A DNA stretch of 64,000 nt from Naganishia liquefaciens (GCA_013423385.1 BLZA01000023.1:127782-191781); one strand, 5' to 3'; shown: positions 21,392 through 34,524, counted from the stretch's first letter. Notes: generated from the sequence alone by a model not told the origin. Numbers and translations are program-made.

Positions 21392-24111
21392 ATGCGGCGC
21401 GCAAATACAGAGGATGGCGATCCCGCGCGGCACCTTCGGTCCATCACCCGCAAGGTACGTCTATCTGCAAAGCCCGGGAGAGAAACCGCTTGCCCACTAT
21501 TTGTCAGGTCTCGAACGACGATAATTACTCCCAGCGGACACGTACACCTCCAGGAAAGATCCCTACAAAGTACAAGTCGTCTAGTCAGCTCTACGATAAA
21601 AGTCTGCGGTCGAATGGCGTCGCCCATCGTGCGGATACACCTCAGCAGCGCTATGCAACCCCCGAACGACGTTCCACCACGTCCCGTCCGAGTTATTCCT
21701 CGCTCTCTCGTATCCCACCACCGGCCTCTAATCCAAGCTCGGAGGATTCACAGCTCGAATCTCTTGAATCACTACTGGCGCGTGCGGGGTACAAAGAAAC
21801 CCGCGTCTTCACGCCCGAGGCTGAAAAGGTGAAAGCGTTTGCGCGTAGGGTTATCAGGAATTGGGATGACGACTTGATCCGAGGTGTTTCTGGATCGGGA
21901 CTGAGACATGGAACAGCCGTGCGGGAAGAAGAGGAACGGGACGAGATGGAGAGTCCCCTGAAACGGTGGGGTAACGCCTCTCACATTGACCGATCGGCGT
22001 ATGCATATGTGGAACCGTCTCTGCCGCTTGATGCGCCCTCGTCATCGATACCACTGCCGCAGGATGTTGGGCCATCATCACAAGCCGCATCATCCTCGCT
22101 GCGGAACATCCTCGCATCCGACGCCCATCGATCGCGCACTGCCGGCGCAACGCCCATCGGAAGGTACACGACTTCCCCGGAACCACATCAAGCCGATAAG
22201 TCCCAACAGAACCATGCCTACGATGTCTTTGATCAGATCATTCACGCTCGCGTTGAACGTATAGCACGTACCGCTACCGCTGCATCCAGCGACACCGGCG
22301 GCGGCACAACAAATTCCTCCGAAGGCGGTCGCAAACGACGAGTACTGAATCGCGTCGAGTTAGATTTCGCAGCGCAAGAGGAAGGTGAAGGAAGTGCACA
22401 GGAGACGTCGGCGGCGAGCTCATTGGCGTCAGTCACGATTTCGGATCCTTCGTTTGGGAATGATATGCCGTCGCCCGAATATCAGCACCGGCCAAATGCG
22501 GGAGACGAGTTGCGCACCGTATCGATCGATGATCTCGACGAGGATGAATTCGAAGAGGTTGCGAGGGTCGAGTATCAGCTTGGGCGACACGTGTTTCCGC
22601 CGCCGAAGACGATGGTGCGGGATGACCAACAGGAGCGATTTGATCCCGCTGCTTATGAGGCGGAAGAGACGGATGGCGGGAGCGTTGAGTATGCGGATCA
22701 AGTGGGGTATACGGACGGGTTTGGAGACGTGAGACGACGGTATTCCTCGGATGGGTATACTAGCCAGGCGGACGATTCGCGATCGACCATTTCCGAAACG
22801 GAATATGGCGTGATTCAAACGGCATCGATCGTGCGTCGGTCGGGATCTCCAACGCCTCCTCCCGGAACGACGACACCCACGAACATCCCCGCTCGTCCAG
22901 CACCAGTGAAACGCCGTACCATCATCCCGGGATCACCGCCGCATCTCTCCACGGCACTGGATACGGGAATCCAGCCGACGACGATCACTACGCGCGTTGG
23001 AGATCAGCCGGTACAGAGACGGATGAGCGTCTCGCTCGGTGATGGGATGACAGCGCGGAAACTTCGGCATGCGATTTCAACCCCGGCGTTTGGAAAGCCA
23101 TCATCATCTGCCGCCCCGCCGCCTCTATTACCTACTCTACCATTCCGCGCGCCGAGTGTACAACCGGAAGGATGGCTCAGTAAAGTTGGACGCGTATGGA
23201 GCGGTTCGAGCGTTGTCAGCAATACCAGCAAAGCCAGTATCGAGGAGAACGTTCCGGCACCTCCACGTGTGCCCAAGCCGTTGTGCGTCAAGGCTCCTGC
23301 GAGACCGGCTTCGCCACGTGTGCATCGCACGGGACCTGTTGTGTGTAATACGCAAGATGGAGAGGATCTGCCTCCGGTGTCTGCAGGAATGGGGAAGACG
23401 ATGGCGCCGAGCCAGGACCAGCCGAGACGTGGATTACGGACAATGTTTAGCTTGCAAAACCTCCGGAGTGCCGTTGTGCCGCACGTTTCAGCGTCAGCAA
23501 TGTCATCACCCATTCATGAAGATGGGGAAGAGGACCCGTTGACACCGACGCTTTCGCCGCGATTGAACTGGGACGCACGCGACTTGTGGGATCCGCAGCC
23601 GCTAGGAGGATTCAATGCGCTCTATCAGCCGTCCGGAGCGGATGCATCAGTCAGGACCATCTATCCGGAACCGGATTTTACGAAATCTTTCTTCTATTCG
23701 CCTGCCACTCCTCCGACGGGTACGTCAAAGAGCGCCCCAAAGAAGGCGAACGCCGCGAAGCAGGCTCCGCTTCAACCCAAACGCCAGCAATCGATCAAGT
23801 CCCTCCGTGCGGCACTCGAAAAGGATACAGCACGCCTAAGAGCCGAAGCCGACGTCCCGCCTGTGCCGGCACTCCCCAAACACCTCGCGGCTCTGGCCAC
23901 GCCGCAGAAGTCAACGCCAATGCCGCCCGTGATTGCCATCTCGAGTCCAAACTCGTGCGAGGCGGGGCTTCCGCCGCGCGCGTTGTCGCTCGAGGGAGAG
24001 GAATGGGAGGGCGGGTCATTCGAGTCGAGAAATGCGCGGGAAAGGCGCGTAAGAAAAGGATCGCTAAAGAAGCGGAAAAGCGGATTGAGGCATTCCAAGA
24101 TCACGGCGTAA
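21392..24111 (+). CDS. Large disordered protein, function unknown
   Basis: Two exons (21392-21454 and 21508-24111, phase 0) give 887 residues. The intron has a GTACGT donor and TTTGTCAG acceptor; without it the frame would start with an unlikely Cys/Arg-rich leader. Most of the chain is Ser/Pro/Arg/Thr-rich. Two helical-looking blocks stand out: LESLLARAGYKETRVFTPEA, running into KVKAFARRVIRNWDDDLIRG near residues 110-155, and AYDVFDQIIHARVERIARTA near residue 280. A third acidic stretch, RTVSIDDLDEDEFEEVARVE, follows. The C-terminus is strongly basic (RRVRKGSLKKRKSG). I cannot name the family; a nuclear or cytoskeletal scaffold would fit but is a guess. Confidence 0.7.
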
Positions 24112-24538
24112 GACGGCTGATCGCTGATGTTTGATAAACATATGGGATCAAATGTATGGGCTTTACGGTTACCCTATAATGAAACGCACGACTGTATCTG
24201 TTTATACGACGAAGAGTATATAAGCTAGCGCTATGCCAATGACGACTACCGCGAGCATTGGGAAATCTTCCTTGGCACAGCAAGCTTGTTGGCAGGCTGT
24301 ATGCACATGTGGAGGCGACCGTGCTAGCGCCGACCATTGCGGGAATGATCCATCTAGCTTTATCGACAGATTATATCGCGTTCGAGTACCACCATTACAA
24401 TTTCTCCAAGAAACCCCACAAACCACCATACAGTACGCCAACCATTACAGTGATCACCTCCCGCGACGACAAGAAGACGCCCATCGACCAATCGCACCAC
24501 TTGCGTCTCCTCGATCTCATCTTGTGACTCCGATTGAA
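24112..24538. other. Convergent intergenic region, possible tiny minus-strand exon
   Basis: Between convergent genes. On the minus strand the segment ending at 24202 reads ...CQQACCAKEDFPMLAVVVIG and then a hydrophobic tail with a stop. It would suit a tail-anchored peptide, but I could not find a start or splice partner. Confidence 0.35.
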
Positions 24539-25325
24539 TTATACCACCATCGCTCCAGCGATGATCCCCAATCCGGCAACAGCATATACCGCGAGAGGAT
24601 AAGCCTTCAACGCTGCTGCATCACTTGTGCCCGAGGCGGTCGCGGCCGGTGAGACGGTTCCCGTCGCGGTACGAACGCCCGTTGAGGAGAAGGGCTGTTC
24701 GCGCCATCAGCCTAGACCCTCTCGCCCATCTTTTGAGATTTGGCCAACTCACCGTGTATGGACCGGGGATGCCAGCAGACGTTGCGCTCGCCGCGTTGGT
24801 CGCTCCCGTTGCAGAGGAAGTGTAAAATTCTCCGGCGGCGATTGTAAATGGCTGAGATGTGGCGTAGACTTGACTCGTATTGGTCGTGTTGACAAAGTAG
24901 AGGAGGTAGCCATCGGAATCGGTGAGTTGGGGGAGAAGGATGGTGAGACCTTGGAGATCGGTGTTGACTATATTCGAACGAATCAGATGCTCCTCACATT
25001 AGCTGGAGACCATTGCAAGGTGATCCAAAAGGCGTACCACTGTCCGCAAGCGTGGCATTCGCGCTCAACGCGCCCTCGGTCGAATCCAAAAAGATCCTAA
25101 ACGGATTTGGATCCCCCGCGGCACTGCTCCATGTGAGCTGGACGGTACTATTCTTGTACCAAGTCGTCTGAGAGTTGGGCGACAAGATGGATATGGCTGC
25201 TGCGTTGGCGAGGGGAAAGGAGGCGTGAGGAGACAGTTTGGATGGCCGATGGCGATGGACGTACCGTTGACGCATGAGAGGTAGCCCAGAGCGCTGGCGA
25301 GGAGAGCCAAGGAAATGGAAACCAT
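24539..25325 (-). CDS. Small secreted Kre9/Knh1-type protein with GPI signal
   Basis: Four exons (25325-25265, 25199-25038, 24967-24753, 24694-24539) give 197 residues in phase. It opens with a signal peptide (MVSISLALLASALGYLSCVN). A single Kre9/Knh1 N-terminal domain follows: AAISILSPNSQTTWYKNSTV, QLTWSSAAGDPNPFRIFL, LPQLTDSDGYLLYFVNTTN. A Ser/Thr/Ala-rich stalk and a hydrophobic C-terminus (AVYAVAGLGIIAGAMVV) fit a GPI-anchor signal. Such Ser-Thr-rich proteins sit at the plasma membrane or wall and are linked to beta-1,6-glucan assembly; a cell-surface role is likely but the exact one is unknown. GPI16, the transamidase subunit needed for such anchoring, is encoded at 61.4 kb. The start is fixed by the signal peptide. 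MMS19 ends 352 bp upstream on the same strand. Confidence 0.88.
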
Positions 25326-25677
25326 GATTGTTGGATGGCTCTGGCGAGGTGGAGACGGTAGAGAGCGGCAGCGAGTCTACAAGGGGCGACATATGAATGG
25401 CAACGAGTCGCTTCTTCGCCTTGGCAGCCCCGCCTGCCGTGCTGTGCCTGTCTCAGATCGGCGTTGAGTGACAGTCTACGACAGCGGACATGGTCACGTC
25501 CGAGACCGTCTTGCCTCCCAGAGGCCTTCTTTCACCATTGCTGCAAGATCTGCTATATGTGCTGTTGCAACCCTACAAAGTACACTTCAGCTCGTATAAC
25601 TAGACTGTGGGGCTCATCACGTAGATCCGCCGTATTTATACCTGCGCACAAAGATCCGTCAAACTCGATCAAGCGCG
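25326..25677. other. Intergenic, MMS19 stop to Kre9-like start
   Basis: A 352-bp gap between tandem minus-strand genes; it should hold the MMS19 3' end and the promoter of the GPI-protein gene. Nothing else recognised. Confidence 0.5.
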
Positions 25678-28600
25678 TCAAACCCCCCGAGAACGGGACA
25701 CATACCACTTGCTCCGCGTATCCACAGCCTCCCTCCGCACAATCCGCTTTGCATCATCCACAGCGGTCCCTAGCTCCCGAATGACCTTGTTCTTAACGGG
25801 ATGCAGCGCGTCGTACCGAATGACATCGGGAAAAATGCCCAAACAGCGGAGAGATGCCGCACGAGATCGCTGCATGCGAGACCATATCAATAAGAGCGGG
25901 CGTGAAAGTCAGGGAGGAAGAGACGTACGATCGCCGCGGTTGTTTCCGGTACGCCTTCTTCCGGAATAGCAATCACTAGTAGTTTCTCGACAAGGCTCTT
26001 GGCCTGCGCGTGCAGGACTTCGTCGGCGCTGTCATCTTGCACTTCTAGGATGCTTGTCAAAACTTCCAACATGTTACACCGCAGTTCCGGATCAGGAAGC
26101 GACAGACTGCGCATAATCATGGGGAGCATCTATCATGGCGTGGGTTATCAGCGAAACATCGACGAGTGGGCGCGTAGAACGGACCTTTGGAAGCTCGGAC
26201 ATGATCATCGACTTTGGTATCGTGTTGATAATCGATCCAAGAGCCAACAATTGAGCTGTAGATTGTTTGTTACCTGGGTCTGGAACGTCAGGAAGGCCTT
26301 TCAGCAAGAGGGAGAAACCACGTACCGCCGTCGACGAGTGCAGGAAGTAGCGTGTTGTAAAGCTTCTGCTTATACAAAGGCTGTTTTCAATTTTGTTAGT
26401 CAGAGATCGACGCAAGTCAGCATGAGGCTCACCTTGACGGTACAGAAATGATCTTTCGACAGGATGCGCTCGCCGTTCTTGTCTGCTAAGATGCGCAAGC
26501 TCTTGGCAGCTCTTTCCACAAATGGACCAGACTGCTCAAACAGACCGAATACCTGGACTATCATGGGCAGAGCCGAGGCATGATTGCGGACCAACAATCC
26601 ACGTGCGATCTATTCGGGTTCGTAAGGCTGTTGCCACACGGGTCTTACTGAGGACGTACCCATATCCAGGCTTCGATAGCATCCGTCCTCTCCATCGTTG
26701 AAAGATTTTCATTGACCACGCGACTGCTCCACACTTCGTCTTTGACTCGTGCCAAGAAGGATTCGATGTCTGGCAATGGAAGACGCAAAGTAAGCGGAAT
26801 GAAGCCGGAAGATGTAGCATAGACGTACCTGGTGCGCGCTTGTTGGCGAGAGATGCCAGAATTTGTTGCACGGCCACCTTTTGCGTTTGGCTGTGATGCA
26901 GGCTAGAAAGATACCATTCTAGTAACGAGTTTAAGAGAGCATTCACATCCACTGAGAGCACTTCAGGCTGGAAGAGAAGCGCAACGTCAGTGTGCCAACA
27001 CAAGAGTGGTAGGCATTATCACCTACCTCAGCAGGCAGGGCTATCAAAGCAGCGGAGAAAAGAATGATCAAATTTTGCGTCGATTCCGCGGCTTCGCTCT
27101 GCAGACGGATCTTGTTAGCGGAAGATCAATCGGAGATCAACTCGTGTACTAACACTGAATGGCTGGATACTATCTGGTACATCTTGCTGTGCCTTGAAAA
27201 GCAGCGCTTTGAAGTCGCCATTCTGATAAGCTTGTAGCAAGCCAGCGGCGAAAGAGACCTGACGCCTGAAAGACGGGTGTCAGTCCAGTTTCGAAGCTCT
27301 TCAAGCTTGACTTACTCCTTTGACAGGGTTTGCGTTATGGTTTCTATAATGCTGGCTGCTGCTGATAATAGCCGCACATCCGTCCTGATAGGTTCCTTGG
27401 CTCTAGAGACCGCTCCAGTTACGAAATAATCGAAAAGCCGAGGGACGATGGTATCAAAGTGCTTGGCAACGTCGAGGTCTCCATTTTGAATCTTACGGCG
27501 GATCGTCAATAGCAAGCTGTGCAGTAGGGAGTACGCGTACGCAGCGTTACATTCACGGGTTACCGGGTCGACGTCGGCGGCGTTCGGCGCTTGTTCAAAA
27601 GAAGCCAGGTTTTCCAGTCGAGACAAGGTACGGAGAATCATCAACTCTAGCAGACCAGGCAGAGCGCATAGTACGGAGACCGAAGCCAGGATATGCTTGT
27701 ACTCGAGGCGCTTTACTTCGTCATCTAACGGGGGTGCGGTGTCTGGAAGCTTGCCAAACAGCAAAGGCAAGGTGATCTCCTCAATCGGCTTTCGGGTGAG
27801 CTTTGCTATCGAAACCAAACCTTCCAGCGCCGATTTTCTACCGACATGAGTCAGCGCTGGCCATTGCAGAATCGTACGCCACACCCACCTGAGATCACCA
27901 AAGTCCAGCTGCAAAAGCAATTCATTGACCTTTTGCACTAGAAACGAAACTTCTTCGGCCGAAAGGAAACCATCGATGTGACAAAGGTTGACGGCCCCTT
28001 GGAGCCCCGCAGTCTTCATCGCCAGTGTCGGAGCTTCCATTCCCGAGCTAAGCAGCGAAAGCAGTTCGTCCCGGTACATCTCGACCGCTTTCTCCTTGCT
28101 ATGCGATCTTGTCGTCCCTTCCGTAGAGTATGCCTCCACAAGGGATCCGAGAAGTTCCGCAATCACAGACAGAATCGGCCCACGATGCGGGATCTCCGAT
28201 TCAGTATGATACTGGCGGAATAGCTGAGGCAGGACCTGAGACAAGGCGAAGCGACCGACATTGGCTGTTGTACCCGACGTGAGACGTCAGCAAGCTCTCT
28301 GACTTTACACTAACAAGCCTCCTCGACCTACGCGACGCGAATATCAGACCACTCAGAATCTTCGTGGCTGGCTTCGCCTTGCTCTTCTCCGGCTCCTGCA
28401 ATATCTCTTGACATTCTTTGATGATTTCCTGGGCCAAGTCAATCGAGTTTTCTTTGCTTTCCGGATACAAGGTGACAATCATCGTGCGGAAGGTCTCCAG
28501 CGCGTCAGCCTCAATCTGTGCGTCAGGTGAATAGAAAATCTGAATGGTGACAAGTGTAAGCGGACCAACAGTGCGCGGATGGGTTCACCATTGTACACAC

Positions 28601-29889
28601 CTCTGTCTTCAAGTTATCCCAAAGATCTGAAGCATATCCCTGAATGGCTTGCTGACCATAGACGGGAATGCACGCGGTAAGACTCTGCAACACATCCCGC
28701 TTTGATGCTCCAAGACTCGGTGCGAGCTTCTCTAGGAACACCGGCATGGCAAGGGGAGCGAATCGCGGAGTCGCTGCCATACATTTCCTGCCGAGACAGC
28801 ACGGATCAGAACGTTGTAGAGGATGCGCGCTGCCTGGAATCATACCTGAGTGAAAGTTTGAGGTCATCCGATGTTATACCATATGGGTCATTCGGTGGCG
28901 GACGGAACGTGATTGGGAAATAGCAGAAGATAATGTCAAACAAATCCTGTTTAAAAATATTAGTCATTTGAGGGGCTCACCCCTTGAAAATTGCTCACTT
29001 CTAGGTGCAGGTAAGGGTCGAACTCGATCAGAATTACTCGCATGATCGAAAAGCCCATCATCAAATTCCTCGGATCCTTCTCTCCCTCGGCAACCTTGAT
29101 ATAGCTCGCCACAAAGTCGTCCCCCATCTTTTTTAAAGCTATTATTGCGGAATTCAACCCGTAAGCTGCGATTCCTTACACAAATGCAAGGATCTCTGCG
29201 GACTCACCAACCCTGTGGTGGGCCATCAAGGAGTCTATCAAGGCGAACACCCAGTACCTCGTCGATTGGACGTGCGAGCGCATCTTGACGTTCTCCACGA
29301 CACTGCGAGATGCAGCTTTAGACCCAGCAAAACCCGTCTCGGCCTTCCAGGCACTCACGCTCGATACGTCTTGACGCTTTCTCCTGATCCAAACGTCGGC
29401 AGCTTCGAAAGTGCAACCAAGGCTTGCAGCGCAAAAGGCACGGATTCATGGTCCTCGAGCTTGTCCGCGAAGAAACCCGTTAAGACTTGCGCTGCGAATG
29501 GGTTGGCGTCAGCTCAAAGGACAGATCAAGCGATCCGGAGGGGAACTCTTACTGGATTGGCGATTTATCTTTTCTTTTGGGGTCTGCGAGACTACATCTG
29601 TCAACAGGGCAACGCCTGCGAAGAGACATGAGCTCCTGAACAGCTTGCAGCCTGTGATCACCTTACCTTTCCGCCTCACGTCGTCCTCTGTGGAAGTTAT
29701 ATACTCCCCAAGCGCACGGACAACGTCCAAAAGACCCACACTGCCATCTTGAACGGCTAGAGGTTGACCTTTGTTGAGAACCAAACCGCTGATAACGATA
29801 AGATTCGACCCACCTCGAACCAACTCTGCTGGAGCCTTTAGCTCGTCGGTCGAAGAGATGTGAGTTCTGCATATGCGTTCGACGTCCAT
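25678..29889 (-). CDS. MMS19: MMS19/MET18, cytosolic iron-sulfur targeting factor
   Basis: A long minus-strand gene with many short introns, running from ATG 29889 to the stop at 25678; I did not fix every junction. MMS19 is the HEAT-repeat scaffold of the CIA targeting complex that hands Fe-S clusters to DNA polymerases, primase, helicases such as XPD and other nuclear clients. Recognised pieces in order: LLDVVRALGEYITSTEDDVR near the N-terminus; VQSTRYWVFALIDSLMAHHR; EGEKDPRNLMMGFSIMRVIL with the following FDPYLHLE; FAPLAMPVFLEKLAPSLGAS; HEAT repeats around LFRQYHTESEIPHRGPILSV; and the C-terminal LGIFPDVIRYDALHPVKNKV plus DAKRIVRREAVDTRSKWYV. This is the order seen in human and yeast proteins. 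The genomic length agrees with about 1,000 residues plus introns. It is divergent from TBCE with 236 bp between starts. Confidence 0.92.
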
Positions 29890-30125
29890 GTTCGCGGGTA
29901 TTTGACCACGTCTTTCGATACCTTGCGTCAAGTTGAGCTGATTCTTTGCCAAGATGCGGATCGGAGAATGGGTGTGTCGAGGCATAGGAACTCAAATATC
30001 ATGCATGTATCATGTCAGATACTGGACATGACGATCGAGCGAGAGTAGCGCGGATCCTAATCATGTCTCGAATGGAATATATATATATGTGTACAATCAA
30101 TTCGAGTCAACTGGCTGGCCAACGT
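29890..30125. promoter_or_regulatory. Divergent promoter MMS19 / TBCE
   Basis: A 236-bp segment between two start codons facing away from each other, so it must serve both genes. A TATATATAT stretch at about 30078-30087 lies some 40 bp upstream of the chosen TBCE start. Confidence 0.5.
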
Positions 30126-32463
30126 ATGGGTGAACCTACAGATACCACGATGCTGTCCTGCCCGTTCCAGGTCCACAAACGCTACATCCACACGGAATCC
30201 GGCCTTCCTCTTACCGTCAAATACGTTGGACCCCTTCCGCCGTTATCAGACCACAACTCCGATGTCGGCGCCAGCGGTCCAACATGGATCGGCGTAGAAT
30301 GGGACGATCCGAAAAGAGGCAAGCATTCGGGGATTTTTCAAAATCACCAAGTATTCCACACCCGTGTACCAGGAGCCGCAAGTTTTCTGAAATTTAAGCC
30401 TGCAAAACGGACCAATTCAGCAAATGACGATGCTCTCCATCAAACGGAAATACTGAATGCAGGCAAAGGTTTCTTCCAAGCAGTGTACCAGCGCTATATC
30501 GATTCAAGGCTGAAAGGCGATTACTCAACGATACAGAAAGCAGTAGATGACGCGAACGGAAGTGATCTGTCATCAGCCGTGGAAAAGGTCGTTCTAGGCT
30601 CATCAAACGGACAAATCGTGGTGGAGATGCCAAATCTCGACAAAATCGTGCGGAAGCTACGCAAGGGCGTAGATGATGCACAGGCGGATGACTGTAGCTC
30701 TGGTATGAGTATCAAGGAACTCGGTCTCGAAGGTCAGTGGGTGTATGGCGTTGAAGAAGAAGGTGGTGTTGCGTCCATGGCGGTCGAGGGGCAGGGAATG
30801 CGCTGGCAGACTTTGAGGGGCAAACTTAACAGTATGCATTCCGTTGCTATCTCGCAATTTGATCCGTCGCTCATCAGGAACGCTGCAGATGTCCATACGC
30901 TCAACCTGTCACGCAACTTGTTACCAAGCTGGCTTGAGTTGGCCGAAATCTGCCTGGAATTACCCAACTTGCGGGTCCTTGTTGTCAAGTAAGTACCATT
31001 TCACCTTTTCCATCGATAAACTCCGGGTTGTATCAGCTTTACTATGCTACATATACACATTCCAAGTCCTGTTCATCGTGTTGATTCGCATTTCCCTCGC
31101 GGTGTGTATTTAGCTTCTCGCGTATGGAACACCTCCAAAAGCCCCTCAAAGACTCCCTTCCGCAGCGGCTTGAGACAGCATTCGCAAAAATCGAAGGGCT
31201 GCACATCTGTCATAGCCTCCTGACCTGGATCGATGTGAGTCGACGCTGTCAAAGCTGACGTTCTTCCACTTGTCTGATGACGCCGGTCCTACAGGCGCGG
31301 TTGCTCTCATCCGCCTTTCCCGCCTTGCGCGTGCTCGACCTTGCCGGGAACCCCCTTCTGGATGAACGCCTCTCTGTTATCGCGCGACTGCCGTCCGAAT
31401 TCGATGACCTCCAGCGCCTCCAAAGTTTGGATCTCTCTGATTGCGGCATGAATAAATGGCAAGAGATCATTGATATTCTCGCCGAGACTCCAGGGTACGT
31501 GGCTGCAATGCGTTGAGGCTTTCTGAGCTAAATCCCGTCGACTAGTTTGCAAGCTTTGAACATCTCATCAAACTCTCTGTCAAGCATAGATCTTCCGACA
31601 TCATTGCCGAAACTTCCAGCGCTCGATACTATCGTGATGAATGAGGCCATGATTCGAGACTGGCAAAGTATAGACAACCTGCAGATCTTATTCGGATCAA
31701 GTTTGCGGACATTAAAGTTTTCCCTGGCGGAAGAGCTCTCCCTTGCGAATTCAAGGATCTCAATGCCACCTCACACAGGAAGATTCCAAGGCACGCTTGA
31801 AGATAGGGTGTATCTCATTTCAAAACTGCCTGCTCTGGAAACCCTGAACGGCACAAGGGTGAGAGAATCGGGATTCAGATTGCAGCCCGTGTGAAACTGA
31901 AGCCGCCATACTCCATAGATAACTCCAAACGAGAGAAAGGACGCTGAGCGCTTTTATCTTGCCAAGGCTGCCGGGCTCGGTATAGTCGGAGACGACATGC
32001 CAGGATGGGGCAGATTGAAGGAGTTAAGACGAGGTGAGTCCAAGCACTTGAGCACCAGGAGCAAAGCTGACAGAAACCGCGCCTAGTCCATGGGGGATCG
32101 AAAGATGGGCCTTCAACGACGTTTGCAACGACAACGCTGAAGAGCAAAATGATCGGTAAGCTACTCTCAACCACAGTAGCATGAAAGGAAGACAGCTGAC
32201 GTCAGATTTACTCAGACATCGTGGTCGAATGCCCCGAGCTCGGCGTAGAGCCCTTCACCTTGAGCCTACTGCCGACCGCTCCACTCAAATTGCTCAAAAC
32301 GAAGATTGCTCGCCAGCTTGGGGTTCCCATCAACTCCAGATTCGGTTTGAGCGTTAGAGAGGCCGGGTCGAAGGATGCCCACGAAATGGCTGTCGAAGAC
32401 AGGACGAATCTCTCGAACCTGGGTTTGAAAGAGGGAGATGTCGTAGTAGCTAAAGTACTATGA
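30126..32463 (+). CDS. TBCE: Tubulin-folding cofactor E
   Basis: Seven exons give a complete TBCE (fungal Alp21/Pac2 type): a CAP-Gly domain, leucine-rich repeats and a ubiquitin-like domain. The CAP-Gly part reads WIGVEWDDPKRGKHSGIFQN with CAP-Gly-like SFLKFKP after it. LRRs include VHTLNLSRNLLPSWLELAEI, LRVLDLAGNPLLDERLSVI, LQSLDLSDCGMNKW and LNISSNSLSSIDLP. The linker ITPNERKDAERFYL corresponds to the conserved RxxAE motif, and the Ubl ends RTNLSNLGLKEGDVVVAKVL. TBCE binds alpha-tubulin and, with cofactors C and D, assembles or dissociates tubulin dimers. I chose ATG 30126 because it precedes the conserved start closely; the frame is open upstream with other ATGs and the one at 30150 is also possible. 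It converges with the DENND11-like gene. Confidence 0.93.
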
Positions 32464-32627
32464 TTGACATTCATGGCTGAGGCGTACGCCGATCCACGTT
32501 CACGAGTAGCGCAGCCGTAATGCCCATCTCGCTCATTTTCACATTTAGCACATGCAAAGCTTCTTGCCATCTTTGAGCGAAAGACCACAGATTGCCAATG
32601 TATAGACAACGGTCTAACCTTTCCAAG

Positions 32628-34524
32628 CTACAACCCTACAAGGCCCATCGCCCTCCGGAACCATCTTCTTTCCACCTCAAGTCCCGACCCGATGGTTCCC
32701 GTCGACACGGGTTCTGTACGACGCAATCTATGAAGACCCCTCACAAACTCCACGTCCACCCAACTCCATGCGCTGAGTCCCATCTTGCGCATATCCTCGT
32801 TGGAAAGACTCGTAGCGCCTGCGTCGCGGACGCTTTGTGCTAAGCGTTGTTCGATATGGTCGCGACGATGATCGAGGATCTTGAGAATCTGGATGGCGCA
32901 TAAGGAACGGGTGTCGCCAGATTCTGGTGATGTATCGGCCGACCCCTGGCCCTCATCATCCTCTATCGAATCGCCATCATCCGATATGGTCGCTGGCTGG
33001 TCATCTGTTGGCAAGCGGATGAAACCTCTCGCATGATCCGCGTGTCCTGCAGAATGACTATACGCTGTCCCAGTTGCGAACGCGCATAGTCCCCAGCAGA
33101 TATCGCAGATATAAGTGTACGTTCCCTTCGCAGATCTCCATATTGATGTATGCGATAGGTCCGACTTCTGGGAATCCGTCGATTGAGCGGTTAGCAGCGG
33201 TGCAATAGCATTCCAGAAGACCGTGTCGGAATATGTATACGTCAGGTACTTGAGTGAAACTTGACCCTTTTCTCGAACGACTGCTCGCATGACGGGTTCT
33301 CTCGCGGGATTCACGGTTTCATCGTACTCTGATGGCAAGATATCCGATCCCGAGCAGTCTACCAAAAGATCAAAAATTCCTGTCTTGTCCTTGTAAATGG
33401 CATCGGACGTGCCTACCGGATCGCGTTTCAGCAGCCGCCGGCTGTCACGGCTGCGGAAATACTTACAAGCGACCCATCCATGAGGCAGACTGGCGACCGC
33501 CGACATGTCCGTCAAGCCGATCATTCCGAGATAGGTGCTTATCGGACGCTGCTGCAGTTCTGATAACCGAAGACTGGCAAGCCATGTACAGTACGCCGCT
33601 TGACATATCGATGTTAAGGGTGGTGAACCATAGAAGAGCTGTAAGGTGACTCAATCATAAGCGAATATTGAGGATGTTTTCCAAGTCACCTTACAATTCT
33701 TCTTCCCGCCGCAGCATACTTCCACAAGCTCAAGAGCGATACACCCAAGGTCTGGCTAAGCAGAACCAGGCTCTCTATCGGATTATCTGGCTATCGCAGT
33801 AAGTAACCACTATTCAGATTCTCTATCACGGTCAAGGTATATATCGGCGAAAGTCGACTCACTGTGACTCCCAAAGCACTTGCCAACTCCGGTCGATCCT
33901 GCGCATCGCCCGTCTCCGGCTCACCAGCTCCCGAGTTGTCTTGGATTATTGTCTCCCAAACGGGATCTAGCATGTCATCCAGCCATCTCTGACGTTCTTC
34001 CTCCGTACGCTCAACTTTCCATTCCCGCGAAATTGCATCTATAGCCTGCTCAAGAGGAGAAAGTGATGTGAAATGAATGTTTGTATCTTGTATTCCTGCC
34101 AGGAGGAGTCAGCGAGAGCGCTCGGCTCGACTATATCTCCACAGCACAACCTACTGGATAGAGCGCCTAACCCAATCATGAGCCGCCCCCTCGTTTTTCC
34201 CTCTCCTCCAGCTCTCTCCACCTCTTCTGGTGTTAACTCCCTATTCCTAAACACCACCGTTCCGAGCTGACTCTTCTCCTCCGCGGAATCGGTGGTTGAC
34301 GAGGGTTCCGTTCTCCGAAAGTAATACGTGTCTCGATTGACGAGATGTAGTCCGGACGGTAAAGCCTGAAGCTCGACTCCATCCAGGTTTTGCTGTCCTG
34401 TGTCTCTTGTCAGCTTTATGCTGGCTGAAGACAAAGTCGATCACTCACGCTTGCTCCGAGACCACAAGAGGGACTGTCCCTTGTGGTCATCGAAGAACGT
34501 GAAGAACAGACTCTGTACGGCCAT
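32628..34524 (-). CDS. DENND11/LCHN-like DENN-domain protein
   Basis: A minus-strand gene with several exons. The first reads MAVQSLFFTFFDDHKGQSLL and WSRSK (34524 to about 34450). The second carries LDGVELQALPSGLHLVNRDT and YYF, a strong LCHN (former DUF2347) signature, then GRLMIGLGAL. Later exons give SLVLLSQTLGVSLLSLWKYA with AAGRRIV, LFYGSPPLTSICQAAYCTW, STYLGMIGLTDMSAVASLPH with GWVAC, then TSDAIYKDKTGIFDLLVDCS. The C-terminal third is less conserved, with an acidic linker (DDGDSIEDDEGQGSAD). DENN proteins are usually Rab GTPase exchange factors; LCHN/DENND11 is an atypical, little-studied member, so a trafficking role is inference. Stop at 32628. TBCE ends 164 bp away on the other strand. 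Confidence 0.82.
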
